Source of the DNA: Burkholderiales bacterium 67-32
Lineage (GTDB): Bacteria > Pseudomonadota > Gammaproteobacteria > Burkholderiales > Burkholderiaceae_B
Direction of reading: 5' to 3'
Length of the DNA: 64,000 nt
Assembly: GCA_001898625.1 (NCBI GenBank)
Contig: MKUP01000033.1
Location: 668,988 to 732,987, forward strand
The position numbers and the translations under genes are program-made. The notes under the pieces are model-generated. The model searched no databases, was not told the origin of the DNA, and was given only the letters and a program-made list of their open reading frames with translations. This document shows positions 1-7,396 of the stretch, piece after piece (within the stretch, counting starts at the first letter, position 1; every line of letters begins with the position of its first letter).

Positions 1-224
1 TCGTTGAAGTTGGGCATGGCCAGCAGGCCGTCGATGCCGCCCGCGGTGATGGGCACGCCCAGCCGCTCGGCACGGGCCAGGCCGTCCGATTTCGGGTCGA
101 TGCCGACCATGGCGCCCATTTGCAGGGCCTTGCCATGGCGCATGATCTTGATCATCAGGTCGGTGCCGATGTTGCCCGAGCCGATGATCGCCACTTTGGA
201 TTTGTTGTCGTCTTGCCGCCCCAT
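1..224 (-). CDS. mhpF: Acetaldehyde dehydrogenase (acetylating), N-terminal part
   Basis: Incomplete: about 74 codons run off the left edge. The protein begins [20 protein letters not shown], an NAD-binding GxGNIG Rossmann loop, followed by [11 protein letters not shown] and [18 protein letters not shown], which I recognise as the start of MhpF/DmpF/BphJ-type acylating acetaldehyde dehydrogenase. That enzyme converts acetaldehyde plus CoA to acetyl-CoA as the last step of meta-cleavage pathways and normally partners 4-hydroxy-2-oxovalerate aldolase, which would lie off the edge. The ATG at 224-222 is preceded on the minus strand by GGAGCGG, a good ribosome-binding site. It is transcribed away from the diguanylate cyclase at 446. 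Confidence 0.9.
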   Translation of the reverse strand, partial: MGRQDDNKSKVAIIGSGNIGTDLMIKIMRHGKALQMGAMVGIDPKSDGLARAERLGVPITAGGIDGLLAMPNFN

Positions 225-250
225 GAGCCGCTCCTGAGTGTGGTGATGCT

Positions 251-274
251 GATACGGATACGTTCGATAGTATC
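251..274. promoter_or_regulatory. GATAC/TATC repeat cluster in divergent promoter region
   Basis: The 221-bp gap between the acetaldehyde dehydrogenase and the diguanylate cyclase holds two head-to-tail GATACG copies (251-256, 257-262) followed by GATAGTATC (266-274), a GATA-G-TATC dyad. These lie 27-50 bp upstream of the dehydrogenase start and could be an operator for the aldehyde-degradation genes. No regulator is assigned; this is inference from symmetry only. Confidence 0.35.
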
Positions 275-326
275 TTCCAGCCGGACGGAAATAGCCTTGC
301 TTTTTTTGGGCATTCCACCGCTCAGG

Positions 327-340
327 AAAGAAGATTCTTA
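327..340. promoter_or_regulatory. Candidate Lrp-type site upstream of diguanylate cyclase (copy 1)
   Basis: AAAGAAGATTCTTA sits in an AT-rich stretch (about 296-370) unlike the GC-rich surroundings. The core AGAAGATTCTT recurs exactly at 1633-1643, just in front of the Lrp/AsnC gene. Lrp-family proteins bind AT-rich, loosely dyad sites and often autoregulate, so the pair may be binding sites for the Lrp protein encoded at 1660. Inference only. Confidence 0.4.
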
Positions 341-445
341 CTTTTTAGTGAATTTTCAAGGAAGAAATCCCTATTCAGCTATCCAACCCCCTGAAAAGGC
401 CCCGAAAACCCCATCAGGGCTACACTGAAGGGGACAGGCCCGCCC

Positions 446-1663
446 ATGTCCCATACCGACACGCTACTCGCCCTTTCCCACCCTCTCGTGGCGCTGCTGA
501 TCGCCGCGCTGCTGGGCGGTGCGTGGCGTTTCATGGGGCGTCCCCCGCACCTGCGGTATTTCATCGGCGCCTTCACCTGCTACGCCACGGGGCTGATCCT
601 GCAGATCACGCTCTGGCCCGCCAACCTGGCGGTCAACGTCGCCGCGACGGGCGTGCTGTACGGCGCCGCGGCCTTCCTGTTCGCCAGCGGCATCGCGCAG
701 TTGGAACGCAAGCACCTGCCGCCCTGGCCATCGGCACTGATCCTGGCGGCCATGCTGGCCGTGCGCCTGTGGAGCCTCCGCGATCCGGCCTGGTCCGGCC
801 TGCGGATAGGCGCGTTGTACACGGCGGTGACCCTGCTGTTCCTGCTGGCCCTGTGGCGGATCCGGCATCTTGCGCGGGGAACGGCGCTGGAACGGCTGCT
901 GTTCGGTTTCCTGCTGCTGGGCACCGTCAGCCTACTGCCCCGGGTGCTGCTGACCATGAAGGCCAAGACCCTGAGCTATGGCTACGACGGCGGCATGTAC
1001 TGGGTGCTGACCCAACTCAGCTTCTATCTTTTCATCGTGGGCGCGGCGGTGCTGCTGGTGCTGTTGACGGCGTTCCGCACCATCGCCCATTTCAGCCTGG
1101 TGTCCGAACGCGATGCGCTGACCGGGCTGCGCAACCGCAACAGCCTGCTCGATTTCCTGGCCAGGAGCCGCAGGGCGACGGAGCACTACGGGCTCGTCAT
1201 CCTGGACGCGGACCACTTCAAGCAGATCAACGACCGCTACGGCCATCCCGTGGGCGACGCGGTGCTGCGGGCCATGGCGGGCGTCCTGGCGCAGCACGTG
1301 CGCAAGATGGACGCCCTGGGCCGCATAGGCGGCGAGGAATTCATGCTGGTCCTGCCGGGGGCGACGCTGGAGGAAACCGAGCAGGCCGCGGCGCGGTTGC
1401 AGGCGGCCTTGGCACAGCACGATTTCTCTTCCATCGTGCCCGGGCTGCGCTGCACTGCCAGCTTCGGCATAGGCAGTTTCGGACGCGAGGTGTCCTTCGA
1501 AGATGCCTACGCCCACGTCGACCGGCTGCTGGCGCAGGCCAAGCGGCAGGGCCGCAACCGCATCGCCAAGGGGGTCCCCCTGAACGAAGCGGCAGAATCC
1601 GAGTCATTACCCCCATTGGTCGCCTTTACAGAAGAAGATTCTTTTTCTACGATGACTCAATGA
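446..1663 (+). CDS. Membrane-anchored diguanylate cyclase (GGDEF)
   Basis: 405 residues. Roughly residues 1-215 form several hydrophobic helices, a multi-spanning sensor region of no family I can name. A short linker leads to a GGDEF domain (about 220-380) beginning ERDALTGLRNR. The active-site loop is GGEEF (295-299), so cyclase activity (2 GTP to c-di-GMP) is expected. An inhibitory I-site RxxD is present as RKMD (286-289), five residues before GGEEF, so product inhibition is likely. There is no EAL domain. The tail after the domain (about 385-405) is not conserved and overlaps the next gene: its TGA (1661-1663) sits inside the Lrp start, ATGA. Translational coupling to that regulator is therefore likely. 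Confidence 0.92.
   Translation: MSHTDTLLALSHPLVALLIAALLGGAWRFMGRPPHLRYFIGAFTCYATGLILQITLWPANLAVNVAATGVLYGAAAFLFASGIAQLERKHLPPWPSALILAAMLAVRLWSLRDPAWSGLRIGALYTAVTLLFLLALWRIRHLARGTALERLLFGFLLLGTVSLLPRVLLTMKAKTLSYGYDGGMYWVLTQLSFYLFIVGAAVLLVLLTAFRTIAHFSLVSERDALTGLRNRNSLLDFLARSRRATEHYGLVILDADHFKQINDRYGHPVGDAVLRAMAGVLAQHVRKMDALGRIGGEEFMLVLPGATLEETEQAAARLQAALAQHDFSSIVPGLRCTASFGIGSFGREVSFEDAYAHVDRLLAQAKRQGRNRIAKGVPLNEAAESESLPPLVAFTEEDSFSTMTQ
1633..1643. promoter_or_regulatory. Candidate Lrp-type site upstream of lrp-like gene (copy 2)
   Basis: AGAAGATTCTT, an exact copy of the core at 329-339, lies inside the last codons of the diguanylate cyclase, 17 bp before the regulator's start codon. It is followed by TTTCTAC, making a local AT-rich patch. 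An autoregulatory site for the Lrp/AsnC protein would fit. Confidence 0.38.
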
Positions 1664-2145
1664 AAAAGAATGCTCCAACCGAATCCCTGGACCAGACCGA
1701 CCTGCAATTGATGCGCCACCTGCAGGAAGACGGCCGGCTGTCCAACGCCAAGCTGGCCCAGCGCGTGGCGCTGAGCGAAACCCCCTGCTGGCACCGGCTG
1801 CGCAAACTGGAGTCCGAAGGCTATATCCAGGGCTATCAGGCCATGCTGGACCGCCGCAAGCTGGGGCTGGGCGAACTGGCCTTCATCAGCCTGAATTTTT
1901 CGCCACACACGGCCGAGGCGTTCGAGGCGCTGGAGAAGCTGGTGGAAGCGAACGATCAGGTACTGACCTGCCACCGCGTCACCGGCGAGGCCGATTTCGT
2001 GATGATGGTGGTGGCCGAGGACCTGGACTCGGTGCGCGACTTCATCGACAAGGTGCTGCGCACCCTGCCCAACGTGGCCACGGTGCGCACCAGCCTGTCG
2101 CTAAGGGAAGTGAAGTTCTCGAGCAAGCTGCCGCTGCCGGCGTGA
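1660..2145 (+). CDS. Lrp/AsnC family transcriptional regulator
   Basis: 161 residues, the usual length. Residues 12-60 hold the AsnC-type helix-turn-helix (LDQTDLQLMRHLQEDGRLSN, then AKLAQRVALSETPCWHRLRK); the PCWHRLRKLE recognition helix is typical of the family. Residues 70-155 form the RAM effector-binding and oligomerisation domain (VTGEADFVMMVVAEDLDSV). The start chosen is the ATG of an ATGA overlap with the diguanylate cyclase stop; an upstream reading of the same frame has no family similarity. Members usually sense amino acids; the ligand here cannot be told. The gene converges on the membrane-protein gene whose stop lies 9 bp away. Confidence 0.92.
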   Translation: MKKNAPTESLDQTDLQLMRHLQEDGRLSNAKLAQRVALSETPCWHRLRKLESEGYIQGYQAMLDRRKLGLGELAFISLNFSPHTAEAFEALEKLVEANDQVLTCHRVTGEADFVMMVVAEDLDSVRDFIDKVLRTLPNVATVRTSLSLREVKFSSKLPLPA

Positions 2146-2154
2146 CCGCCCCCT

Positions 2155-2823
2155 TCAACCCCGCCGCAGGCGCGCCGCCGTGGCCTCGTCCGCCGGCTTG
2201 GCCAGCAGGCCGCCGCGGTCGTTGAACAGCACCTCGTAGCGCGCGCCGTCGAACATGGGCATGAAGGTGGCGCTGCCATACTCGGCGTCGACGTAGGGCA
2301 GCCAGCGCGAGAACTGGCGTTTCAGCACCCACAGGTCGGGCACGCGCCGGTCGTCGTCCAGCGCGTACACGGTGCGCAGAACGCTGCGTTCGCGCTCGAT
2401 GTCGTCATAGCGCCCGCCGATGCGGTCCAGGCGGTACAGCGAAGGCACCCCGGCCAGCGCCGCCGGCAGCCGCCAGCGCAGCACGCGCGCATCGATCTGC
2501 CACGCGTCGCCCGACAGCACGAACTGGCGCTCGCCCTGGGGCGCGCCGGCCGGCCCGGGCGGCAGCACGACGGTGGCGCGGAAACGCTGCTGGCCGTCCT
2601 GCTTGAGTTCGATGGTGGCCACGTGCCGGTCTTCGAACAGTTCCAGGTAGCGGTAGACCGTGAAAGCCAGCAACCCGGAAACCAGGCTCAGGGCAACCAG
2701 TGCCAGCCCCAGCAGGCGCCGCAACGGCCGCAGCCCGCGCGACCCGAAGGCCATGCCAAGTCCGGGAACGGCAAGAATGATCGCCGCCACGGCGATCCAG
2801 AGAGAAGGGCTCAGCGCATCCAC
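2155..2823 (-). CDS. Conserved membrane protein of unknown function
   Basis: 222 residues from a GTG start. The GTG at 2823 follows a perfect AAGGAGG (2838-2832 on the minus strand) at 8-nt spacing, which decides the start. Two hydrophobic helices near the N-terminus (about 8-28 and 36-58) precede a soluble region of about 160 residues, probably periplasmic, with a basic/acidic mix (RYDDIERERSVLRTVYALDD) and no enzyme motif I recognise. The gene lies 61 bp downstream of the histidine kinase on the same strand, so it may be co-transcribed with it. Function unknown. Confidence 0.8.
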   Translation of the reverse strand: MDALSPSLWIAVAAIILAVPGLGMAFGSRGLRPLRRLLGLALVALSLVSGLLAFTVYRYLELFEDRHVATIELKQDGQQRFRATVVLPPGPAGAPQGERQFVLSGDAWQIDARVLRWRLPAALAGVPSLYRLDRIGGRYDDIERERSVLRTVYALDDDRRVPDLWVLKRQFSRWLPYVDAEYGSATFMPMFDGARYEVLFNDRGGLLAKPADEATAARLRRG

Positions 2824-2884
2824 CCGTGGTGCCTCCTTGGCGTGTATCGTCCAGGCACCATGCTCGCACAGATCGGCCGGCGGA

Positions 2885-4609
2885 TCAGGGATCGAGTTCC
2901 AGCACGATACGCGTCCCCTGCCCGGGCTGGCTGCGGACCTCCAGGCGCGCCTGCATCAGCGCCGCCTGTTCGGCGATGCCGCGCAGGCCGTAGTGGCCGG
3001 GCACCGGAACCGCGGGGTCGAAGCCGACGCCGTCGTCCACCACTTCCAGGCGGACCGCCGGCAGCGCGGGCGAGGCCGGATCGGTTGCGGCCGCCATCGA
3101 CAAGGTAATGGCGACCCGGCTGGCGCGCGCATGGCGTTCGATGTTGCGCAGGGCTTCCTCGGCGATGCGGAACGCGACCTCGGCGCGCTCGCCGGCCAGC
3201 GCGGCGGCCTGCTCGTCGCTGGCCAGGACGGTGGGCACCCCGGTCCGGCGCTCGAAGCGGTCCGCCAGTTCGGCCAGCGCCGCGCCCAGCCCCAGTTCGC
3301 GCACGCCGTTGTGGCGCATCTGCTTGATCGCGGCCCGGGCCTCGTCCAGGCCGCTGCCGGCCACGGTCTCGGCGCTGGACAGCTCCGCGTCCAGTTCGCC
3401 GGGCGACATCCGCGCGCCCAGCTTGCGGATCATCCGCAACTGCGTCAGCACCGCCATCAAGGACTGCGCCAGCGTGTCGTGCAGGTCGCGGGCCATGCGC
3501 AGGCGTTCCCGGCCGATGGCCGCTTGCCGGGCTTCCTCGGCCATCCGCTCGATCCGGGCGGTGCGATCGGCCACGCGCCGGTCGAGTTCCGTGTTCAGTT
3601 GCAGCAGCGCCTGCTTTTCCTCGCTCAGTCTTTGCAGCGTGGCCGCCAGCGTGTTGCCGATGTGCGCGACCTCGTCGACCCCATGCACCGCGTCCAGTTC
3701 GACCCGCCGGCCCTGCTGCACCGCCTGCGCCCGTCCGGCCAGGCGCCGCAGCGGCCGCAGCAGCACGTGGGTGGCGTAGGCCGCCAGCAGCGCGGCCAGC
3801 AGGCCCGACAGGAAGGTCGCCACGAACACGATGTCGCGCGTCCGCCGCGCTGCGCCCAGCGCCACCCTGGCGTCCTGCCGGACCGTGACGGTCCAGTCGA
3901 AAGCCTGGCCCGCAAGCACGTTCGCGGAGTAGGCTCCCACCAGCATGCGATCGGCGTCCTCGGCTCCCCGCCTGCCCGGGCCGATCAGCACATGGCCGTT
4001 CCTGTCGCTGAGCGAAACCTGGACGTGCCGTTCGGTGTTCAGTCCCTGTTCCAGGTCATGCAGGACCGTGCCCAGCCAGGACCACGACAGGGCGCCGACG
4101 ATCGCGTCCGGCGCATGGCCGCCGTCGCGTTGCAGCGGCACGGCGATCTCAATGGCGTCCGGCCGCAGGTCGGCCGCCGGGGCCGTCCCGCCCGGCTCGA
4201 AGGAAAACGCCGTGCCGGAACGGCTGCTGGACGAAGCGCCTGTGGCGAGCCGGCCCCGCCCGTCCATCACCGACAGCGACGAGAATTCCGGGAACTCCCG
4301 GTAGATGGCGGCCAGGTGCCGGCTGAGCGAACCGGGAGCATCGTCGGAGGACGCGGCGATCTGCGACGCGGCGGCCTTGATGACGGACTCCCGCGTGGCC
4401 AGCGCCGATTGCAGGTTGGCCATGATCTGCATGGCGAACTGGCGCAGCAGCCGCTCGTGGTCGTCCTGGGCCTGCTGCTCGGCCCGGGATGCCGAAAAGG
4501 CCGCGCCCAGCACGGCGGCGATCACCACGACGACAAACACGACCGACCCGATGGCGGCCGACAGGCTGTGCCTGGGATTCAGGCGCTGCCAGGGCGAATC
4601 CTCTTTCAT
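2885..4609 (-). CDS. Sensor histidine kinase, NarX/DegS type (HisKA_3)
   Basis: 574 residues from ATG 4609; a longer in-frame reading to 4732 would run into the promoter region and adds no domain. Order: cytoplasmic tip; TM helix (about 18-38); periplasmic double-Cache-like sensor (about 45-270); second TM (about 282-302); HAMP (about 303-355); coiled coil; HisKA_3 with phospho-acceptor His in ARDLHDTLAQS; HATPase_c with RNIERHARAS (N box), DDGVGFD (G1) and GHYGLRGI (G2). It should autophosphorylate and pass phosphate to the divergently encoded NarL-type regulator at 4980. The ligand of the Cache region is unknown. The small downstream membrane-protein gene at 2155-2823 may be in the same transcript. 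Confidence 0.93.
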   Translation of the reverse strand: MKEDSPWQRLNPRHSLSAAIGSVVFVVVVIAAVLGAAFSASRAEQQAQDDHERLLRQFAMQIMANLQSALATRESVIKAAASQIAASSDDAPGSLSRHLAAIYREFPEFSSLSVMDGRGRLATGASSSSRSGTAFSFEPGGTAPAADLRPDAIEIAVPLQRDGGHAPDAIVGALSWSWLGTVLHDLEQGLNTERHVQVSLSDRNGHVLIGPGRRGAEDADRMLVGAYSANVLAGQAFDWTVTVRQDARVALGAARRTRDIVFVATFLSGLLAALLAAYATHVLLRPLRRLAGRAQAVQQGRRVELDAVHGVDEVAHIGNTLAATLQRLSEEKQALLQLNTELDRRVADRTARIERMAEEARQAAIGRERLRMARDLHDTLAQSLMAVLTQLRMIRKLGARMSPGELDAELSSAETVAGSGLDEARAAIKQMRHNGVRELGLGAALAELADRFERRTGVPTVLASDEQAAALAGERAEVAFRIAEEALRNIERHARASRVAITLSMAAATDPASPALPAVRLEVVDDGVGFDPAVPVPGHYGLRGIAEQAALMQARLEVRSQPGQGTRIVLELDP

Positions 4610-4661
4610 GGATGAGCGTCCATGCCCGGATGCCCACGAGTATCGCAGAGCCCCCCGCCCG

Positions 4662-4682
4662 GCGAAAGTGACTTTCGGCACT
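4662..4682 (+). promoter_or_regulatory. Candidate response-regulator operator, copy 1
   Basis: GCGAAAGTGAC followed by TTTCGGCACT lies in the 146-bp divergent gap between the kinase and the small ORF/regulator operon, 73 bp before the ATG at 4756. A near-identical element (GCGAAAGATGAC, CATCGGCACT) occurs at 5714-5735 upstream of the lysine-rich periplasmic protein. The two differ by one inserted base and two substitutions. In both, a TAAGCT- or TAGATT-like -10 follows 22-23 bp after the final CACT. I infer a binding site for the adjacent NarL-type regulator. Confidence 0.55.
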
Positions 4683-4755
4683 GTAAGCACGGCCCGGGCG
4701 GACGCTAAGCTGTGTCCTCGACCACCAACCACCGGTCTCGGGACCTCGGCGCATC

Positions 4756-4977
4756 ATGTGGCGTTCCATGCTGGATGAACTCGTGGATGCGGTATCCCGG
4801 AGTGCTAAATTGCCTCCGGAGCAGGCGTCGCTGGCCGTTGCCGCGACGCTGCGATACCTGACGGCCCACATGCCGTCCCCGGTGGTCGGCGCCCTGCATG
4901 CCGCGCTCGGGATGGCCGACCCGCCCGACACCTGCTCCGAACGGACAACCGACGAATCACACGACCCGCAGGCCTGA
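4756..4977 (+). CDS. Small helical protein of unknown function, coupled to response regulator
   Basis: 73 residues, all-helical in appearance: MLDELVDAVSRSAKLPPEQA then a second helix ending AHMPSPVVGALHAAL, and a polar tail. The pattern (amphipathic helix, LP, helix, xLPSPVVG) resembles small DUF2267-like proteins, but I do not claim membership. ATG 4768 (MLDEL) is an alternative start, and neither has a strong ribosome-binding site. Its TGA is separated from the response-regulator ATG by only two bases, so the two are probably translated together; a modulator of the two-component system is possible. Confidence 0.65.
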   Translation: MWRSMLDELVDAVSRSAKLPPEQASLAVAATLRYLTAHMPSPVVGALHAALGMADPPDTCSERTTDESHDPQA

Positions 4978-4979
4978 CC

Positions 4980-5684
4980 ATGCCGCCAGAAGATCGCGCC
5001 ACCGCCAGCAAGCTGAGGCTGCTGATCGCCGACGACCAGCCCCTGATACGGCGCGCGCTGTCGATGACGCTGGGGGCCGAGCCGGACATCGAGGTCGTGG
5101 GACTGGCGGCCAACGGCCAGGAGGCCATCGACCTGGCCCTGCGGCTCCAGCCCCAGGTCGTCATCATGGACCAGCAGATGCCGGGCGTCAGCGGCGCCGA
5201 GGCCACCCGCGAGATCACCACCCGTCTGCCCGACGTGCGCATCGTCATCCTGACCACGTTCGACGACGACGAACTCGTGTTCGAGGCCATCCGTTCCGGT
5301 GCACACGCCTACCTGTTGAAGGACGCCACCGAGGACATCGTGCTCGAGACGGTCAGGGCGGTGCACCAGGGGGAGTCGCGGCTGTCGCCCACCATCGCGC
5401 GCAAGGTGCTGGCGCAGCTGCGCGCGCTGTCCGAGCGGGAGGAACCGCCCCCGGAGGCGGCCCCCAGCCCCGCCGGCCAACCCCCGGCCGTCCCCGAGGA
5501 AGCCTTGACGGAAAAAGAGCATCGCGTCCTCGACCTGCTGGCCCAGGGCATGACCAACAAGCAGATCAGCGCGGCGGTATTCCTGGCGGAAGGAACGGTG
5601 AAGAACTACGTCAGCCGCATCATGGAAAAGCTGCACGCCCACACCCGGACGGAACTCGCGCTGCGTGCGGCAAGAAAGCGGTAG
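4980..5684 (+). CDS. Two-component response regulator, NarL/FixJ family
   Basis: 234 residues. Receiver domain (about 12-130) has the acidic pair D18-D19, phospho-acceptor D64 in VVIMDQQMPG, switch T in ILTTF and the conserved K in AYLLKDA. A linker rich in Pro and Glu (about 150-172) leads to a LuxR-type HTH (about 172-232: LTEKEHRVLDLLAQGMTNKQ, then AEGTVKNYVSRIMEKL). It pairs with the divergent HisKA_3 kinase. The duplicated 21-22-bp element at 4662 and 5714 is the obvious candidate target, which would make the operon autoregulated and place the periplasmic protein at 5824 in its regulon. Confidence 0.95.
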   Translation: MPPEDRATASKLRLLIADDQPLIRRALSMTLGAEPDIEVVGLAANGQEAIDLALRLQPQVVIMDQQMPGVSGAEATREITTRLPDVRIVILTTFDDDELVFEAIRSGAHAYLLKDATEDIVLETVRAVHQGESRLSPTIARKVLAQLRALSEREEPPPEAAPSPAGQPPAVPEEALTEKEHRVLDLLAQGMTNKQISAAVFLAEGTVKNYVSRIMEKLHAHTRTELALRAARKR

Positions 5685-5713
5685 CGCCGCGCGAACTCGT
5701 GACCGCCGCCATC

Positions 5714-5735
5714 GCGAAAGATGACCATCGGCACT
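5714..5735 (+). promoter_or_regulatory. Candidate response-regulator operator, copy 2
   Basis: GCGAAAGATGAC followed by CATCGGCACT, 88 bp upstream of the gene at 5824 and just past the regulator's stop. It aligns to the element at 4662-4682 with one extra A. Position relative to a TAGATT-like -10 is conserved within 1 bp, which argues for a real promoter/operator rather than chance. Confidence 0.55.
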
Positions 5736-5823
5736 ATCGCGCCGCCCCCGCGCTCCGTAGATTGGCAACCAGGGCCCACCGACAAGCGCGGGGCCCTCGT
5801 TCCCAAGCTCAAGGAGCACCAAG

Positions 5824-6327
5824 ATGAAGACCGCACTGCACCTCACATCCCTCGCCATCGCTGCCATGATGTCGCTCGGCTCCGCCGGGGCCTGGGCACA
5901 GACTACGCGCCTCCAGGAGGACCAGGCCCAGCTCAAGTCCGACCAGGGCGCCATGCCCCACGACAAGGCGCAACTGGCCACCGATCAGGCCAAGCTCAAG
6001 TCCGACAAGACGCATGGCGAAATGGCCGCCCAGTCGCCCGACTCCATGCGCGTCGCCAACGACAAGCAGGACATCCATGGCCTGAAGAAGGACATCCGGC
6101 ACGAGAAGCGCCACTCGGCCCAGCGCAAGGAAGACCGCGCCGAACTCAAGGGCGAGAAGGCCAAGCTGGCCCACGACCAGACGCAGATGCACGCGGACAA
6201 CAAGCACGGCCGCATGGCCGCGACCTCGGCCGACGCGGAGAAGGTCTACAAGGACAAGCAGGTGATCAAGGGCGAGAAGAAGGACATCGCCGCGGACCAT
6301 GCCGCGGTGAAAGCCGACACGAAGTAG
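5824..6327 (+). CDS. Periplasmic lysine-rich coiled-coil protein with internal duplication
   Basis: 167 residues with a clear Sec signal (about 1-25, AWA|QT) and a strong AAGGAG ribosome-binding site. The mature protein is almost entirely charged helix (K, D, E, A, Q), with no Cys and little aromatic content. Residues 54-91 and 118-155 are a repeat at a 64-residue offset: DQAKLKSD/HGEMAAQS/DKQDIHGLKKDI against DQTQMHAD/HGRMAATS/DKQVIKGEKKDI. I do not recognise a family; a stress-induced periplasmic spacer or chaperone-like coiled coil is conceivable. It follows the two-component genes and carries the same candidate operator, so it may be their target. Confidence 0.85.
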   Translation: MKTALHLTSLAIAAMMSLGSAGAWAQTTRLQEDQAQLKSDQGAMPHDKAQLATDQAKLKSDKTHGEMAAQSPDSMRVANDKQDIHGLKKDIRHEKRHSAQRKEDRAELKGEKAKLAHDQTQMHADNKHGRMAATSADAEKVYKDKQVIKGEKKDIAADHAAVKADTK

Positions 6328-6347
6328 CGGATGCGGGGTTTCGTGGC

Positions 6348-6390
6348 GAACTGGGCGGGCCCGGCCCTAATCCCCGGCCCCGCCCAGTTC
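6348..6390. terminator. Long hairpin between convergent genes
   Basis: Left arm 6348-6364 (GAACTGGGCGGGCCCGG) pairs with right arm 6374-6390 with a single mismatch around a 9-nt loop: 17-bp arms. It lies between the stop of the lysine-rich protein (6327) and the end of the convergent GntR gene, the last codons of which form the right arm. There is no U-tract, so it may block read-through or protect 3' ends rather than act as a classical intrinsic terminator. Confidence 0.6.
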
Positions 6391-7302
6391 GTCCGGCCCC
6401 GCCTGTTTCTCGATGGCCGCCTGCCGCAAGTGCACCCGCATGAAATCGGCGGCGGCCTCGCGCTGTCCCGACAGCAACAGATCGATCAACACCAGGTGTT
6501 CCCGGCAGCGGCGCTCGGCCTGCTGGCGGTCCACCGCCTTCTGGTACTCCATGAGGCGGCGCAGGCGGTCCAGCCGCTTCAGCGAATCCAGGATGAAGGC
6601 ATTGCCGGAACAGGCCGCGATGGTTTCGTGCAGGCGGCTGTTGGCATCGAACAGGTAGGCCGGCGACGCGGTGTGGACCGCGCCCGCGACCAACGCTTCC
6701 TGTTCCGCGCGGCATTGCAGCAGCGCCTCGCGATCGAGCTTGAAGCTCGGTTCCAGTATCCCGCCCGACTCCAGCATCAGCCTGAACCGGTAGCCTTGTC
6801 CATAGGCCTCGGCCGAGGCCAGCGTGGGCAGGAAAGCCCAGCCGTGGCCGGGTAGCCGTTCGGCCCATCCCTCTTGCGCCATCCGCCGCAGGATGGCGGC
6901 CAGTTCCCCACGGGTCACGCCATAACGGCGCATGAATTCACTTTCGGTGAAGCGGTCGGGCAGGAGGCCCGCCAGGCGTTCGCGGGCGATGCGGAAATAG
7001 ACATCGTCCTCGCCGGCGGCGCCGTAGGCTTCCTCGGCCTGTTGCCGGGGCAGGCGTACGGCCACCTCGGTGACCACGTAGCCGCCCTCGGGCCGTGCCT
7101 CGACCACCCGCTCGGCCGCCAGGCGCTCCAGCGCGCGGCGGATGGGCGAGCGCGACACGCGGAATTGTTCGGCCAGCGCGCGCTCGGGCAGGCGCTGCCC
7201 GGCTCCCAGGCCCTGGGTGGCGATGTAGCGGTGGATGTCGGCCGCGAGCGTATCGGTAAGGGGTCGGGTCACGAAGGGACGGGAAAGGAAAGGCTCCGGC
7301 AA
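6367..7302 (-). CDS. GntR-family regulator with two winged-helix domains and FCD domain
   Basis: Up to 311 residues, longer than the usual 220-250 for FCD regulators. The first wHTH is at about 15-75 (LPERALAEQFRVSRSPIRRA, LERLAAERVVEARPEGGYVV). The extra length is a second wHTH-like segment at about 100-160 (FTESEFMRRYGVTRGELAAI, LRRMAQEGWAERLPGHGWAF). The FCD ligand domain follows with the metal-type pattern D and H in FDANSRLHETI, H in REHLVLID and H in RVHLRQA. Start uncertain: TTG 7302 directly follows an in-frame stop and GTG 7272 is an alternative; neither has a good ribosome-binding site. It is divergent from the amidohydrolase operon it probably controls. Confidence 0.88.
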   Translation of the reverse strand: MPEPFLSRPFVTRPLTDTLAADIHRYIATQGLGAGQRLPERALAEQFRVSRSPIRRALERLAAERVVEARPEGGYVVTEVAVRLPRQQAEEAYGAAGEDDVYFRIARERLAGLLPDRFTESEFMRRYGVTRGELAAILRRMAQEGWAERLPGHGWAFLPTLASAEAYGQGYRFRLMLESGGILEPSFKLDREALLQCRAEQEALVAGAVHTASPAYLFDANSRLHETIAACSGNAFILDSLKRLDRLRRLMEYQKAVDRQQAERRCREHLVLIDLLLSGQREAAADFMRVHLRQAAIEKQAGPDELGGAGD

Positions 7303-7396
7303 TCATACACGCCGTCCTATCGACGCCTTTCATTGGAACTTATCAATCAAAAAGAACCTTTCAATAGCTTTTTGAAGCTGGTTTTTCTTTTTATTT

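Noticed and set aside
2660..4615. A 651-codon open frame on the plus strand opposite the histidine kinase
   Set aside because: It is antisense to a gene with full HAMP, HisKA_3 and HATPase motifs, has low-complexity Gln/Arg/Gly-rich translation and no ribosome-binding site; a GC-rich codon shadow.
4676..4690. Possible sigma-54 promoter in the TCGGCACTGTAAGCAC stretch
   Set aside because: The GG and GC elements are 8 bp apart instead of the required 10, and the response regulator lacks an AAA+ domain.
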